Part shown: positions 5,035-5,502 of the stretch, one piece after another | Position numbering within the stretch: the first letter of the stretch is position 1 | Layout of the letters: every line of letters starts with the position of its first letter | Origin: Bacteroidia bacterium | Lineage (GTDB): Bacteria > Bacteroidota > Bacteroidia > Bacteroidales > UBA12481 | DNA length: 5,502 nucleotides | Reading direction: 5' to 3' | Assembly (NCBI GenBank): GCA_026391235.1 | Contig: JAPLDV010000414.1 | Coordinates: 1-5,502, forward strand | Position numbers and translations under genes: made by a program | The notes under the pieces: generated by a model | Seen by the model: only the letters and a program-made list of their open reading frames with translations | Databases searched by the model: none | Told to the model about the DNA's origin: nothing

Positions 5035-5502
5035 TTGAGACCAAGCCGCCGAATAAAATCCGGATTCCATTTTACCTGGATGATGATCGCCCTGATCCTC
5101 ATCCTGATACTACCATTTGCACTCGCGGTTGGACTGAGCTATAAATCGGGATTGCTGTTCCGTGAGGGTGGCGGATTTGGCATGCTCTTCAGCTCCGACT
5201 GGAGGCCCCAGGAAGGTCACTTTGGATTTATGCCCTTTATTGTGAGCAGCTTATGGGTGACTTTAATAGCCATATTGCTGGCCGGACCGATATGCGTTTT
5301 ATCGGCAATCAACCTCACTTTTTATGCCCACAGGCATGTTAGCAAAGTGATGCAGATCGTGATCGATATCCTGGCCGGAATTCCATCGGTGGTTTATGGG
5401 GTTTGGGGTATCCTGGTGCTTGTACCGCTGGTTTCCCATAGAATCGGGCCCATGTTCGGGCACGAAAGCTCGGGGTACACATTGCTGACAGGCGGTTTGG
5501 TG
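5035..5502 (+). CDS. pstC: Phosphate ABC transporter permease PstC, C-terminus outside window
   Basis: PstC forms, with PstA, the membrane channel of the PstSCAB phosphate importer. The visible 156 residues contain a basic N-terminus (RPSRRIK), TM1 at about 16-34 (MMIALILILILPFALAVGL), a periplasmic loop with SSDWRPQEGHFGFMPFIV, TM2 at about 68-92, and the coupling-helix block DILAGIPSVVYG (111-122), a PstC hallmark, leading into TM3. I chose TTG 5035 as the start because the basic residues before TM1 are in frame from there. The alternative ATG at 5080 would begin inside TM1 with no charged n-region. The frame has no stop upstream until well inside pstS, so other non-ATG starts are possible. 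The gap to the pstS stop is 37 bases, so the two are co-transcribed. The gene runs off the right edge. Confidence 0.9.
   Translation, partial: MRPSRRIKSGFHFTWMMIALILILILPFALAVGLSYKSGLLFREGGGFGMLFSSDWRPQEGHFGFMPFIVSSLWVTLIAILLAGPICVLSAINLTFYAHRHVSKVMQIVIDILAGIPSVVYGVWGILVLVPLVSHRIGPMFGHESSGYTLLTGGLV

Overview
The window most likely comes from a member of the Bacteroidota, perhaps an environmental anaerobe of the Bacteroidales/Marinilabiliales type. This is inferred from several signs: AT-rich start regions without Shine-Dalgarno sequences, promoter candidates resembling the Bacteroidota TTTG / TAnnTTTG consensus, loose lipoprotein signals, an N-terminal fragment typical of Bacteroidota 6-bladed beta-propeller proteins, and REP-like hairpin clusters. 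No rRNA, tRNA, CRISPR array or transposase gene is visible.

Left part (1-1233, minus strand): a long open frame runs off the window edge. It encodes a lipoprotein with a beta-rich N-terminal domain followed by a region that looks like a papain/NlpC-type fold (Cys at the start of a helix, then a Gly-His strand). Its natural-looking ATG start is separated from the signal peptide by an in-frame TAG, so the gene is either started at a TTG or damaged. Upstream lies a GC-rich intergenic repeat (inverted repeat plus tandem CGCAAAG units). A short plus-strand gene (1463-1741) follows. It encodes a signal peptide and only the first segment of a beta-propeller-like protein, so it is probably a truncated remnant.

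Middle (1742-2048): a non-coding stretch with three hairpin modules that look like a REP-type repeat cluster. It lies between two convergent genes.

Right centre (2049-3853, minus strand): a two-gene operon of an Rrf2-family regulator with four C-terminal-half cysteines and MtaB, the zinc enzyme that transfers the methyl group of methanol to a corrinoid protein. All three zinc ligands of MtaB are present. Its partners MtaC (corrinoid protein) and MtaA (methyltransferase to the thiol acceptor) are not in the window. The regulator's promoter candidate overlaps an inverted repeat that could be its own operator.

Right end (4035-5502, plus strand): a divergent pst-type operon. It has a phosphate-type substrate-binding lipoprotein of a subfamily with altered anion-binding residues and an EF-hand-like loop, followed by the permease PstC, which is cut by the window edge. 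PstA, PstB and PhoU would be expected to follow.

The most notable points are the Rrf2-MtaB pairing in a probable Bacteroidota, the nonsense codon in the lipoprotein gene, and the divergent regulatory region with its palindromes.
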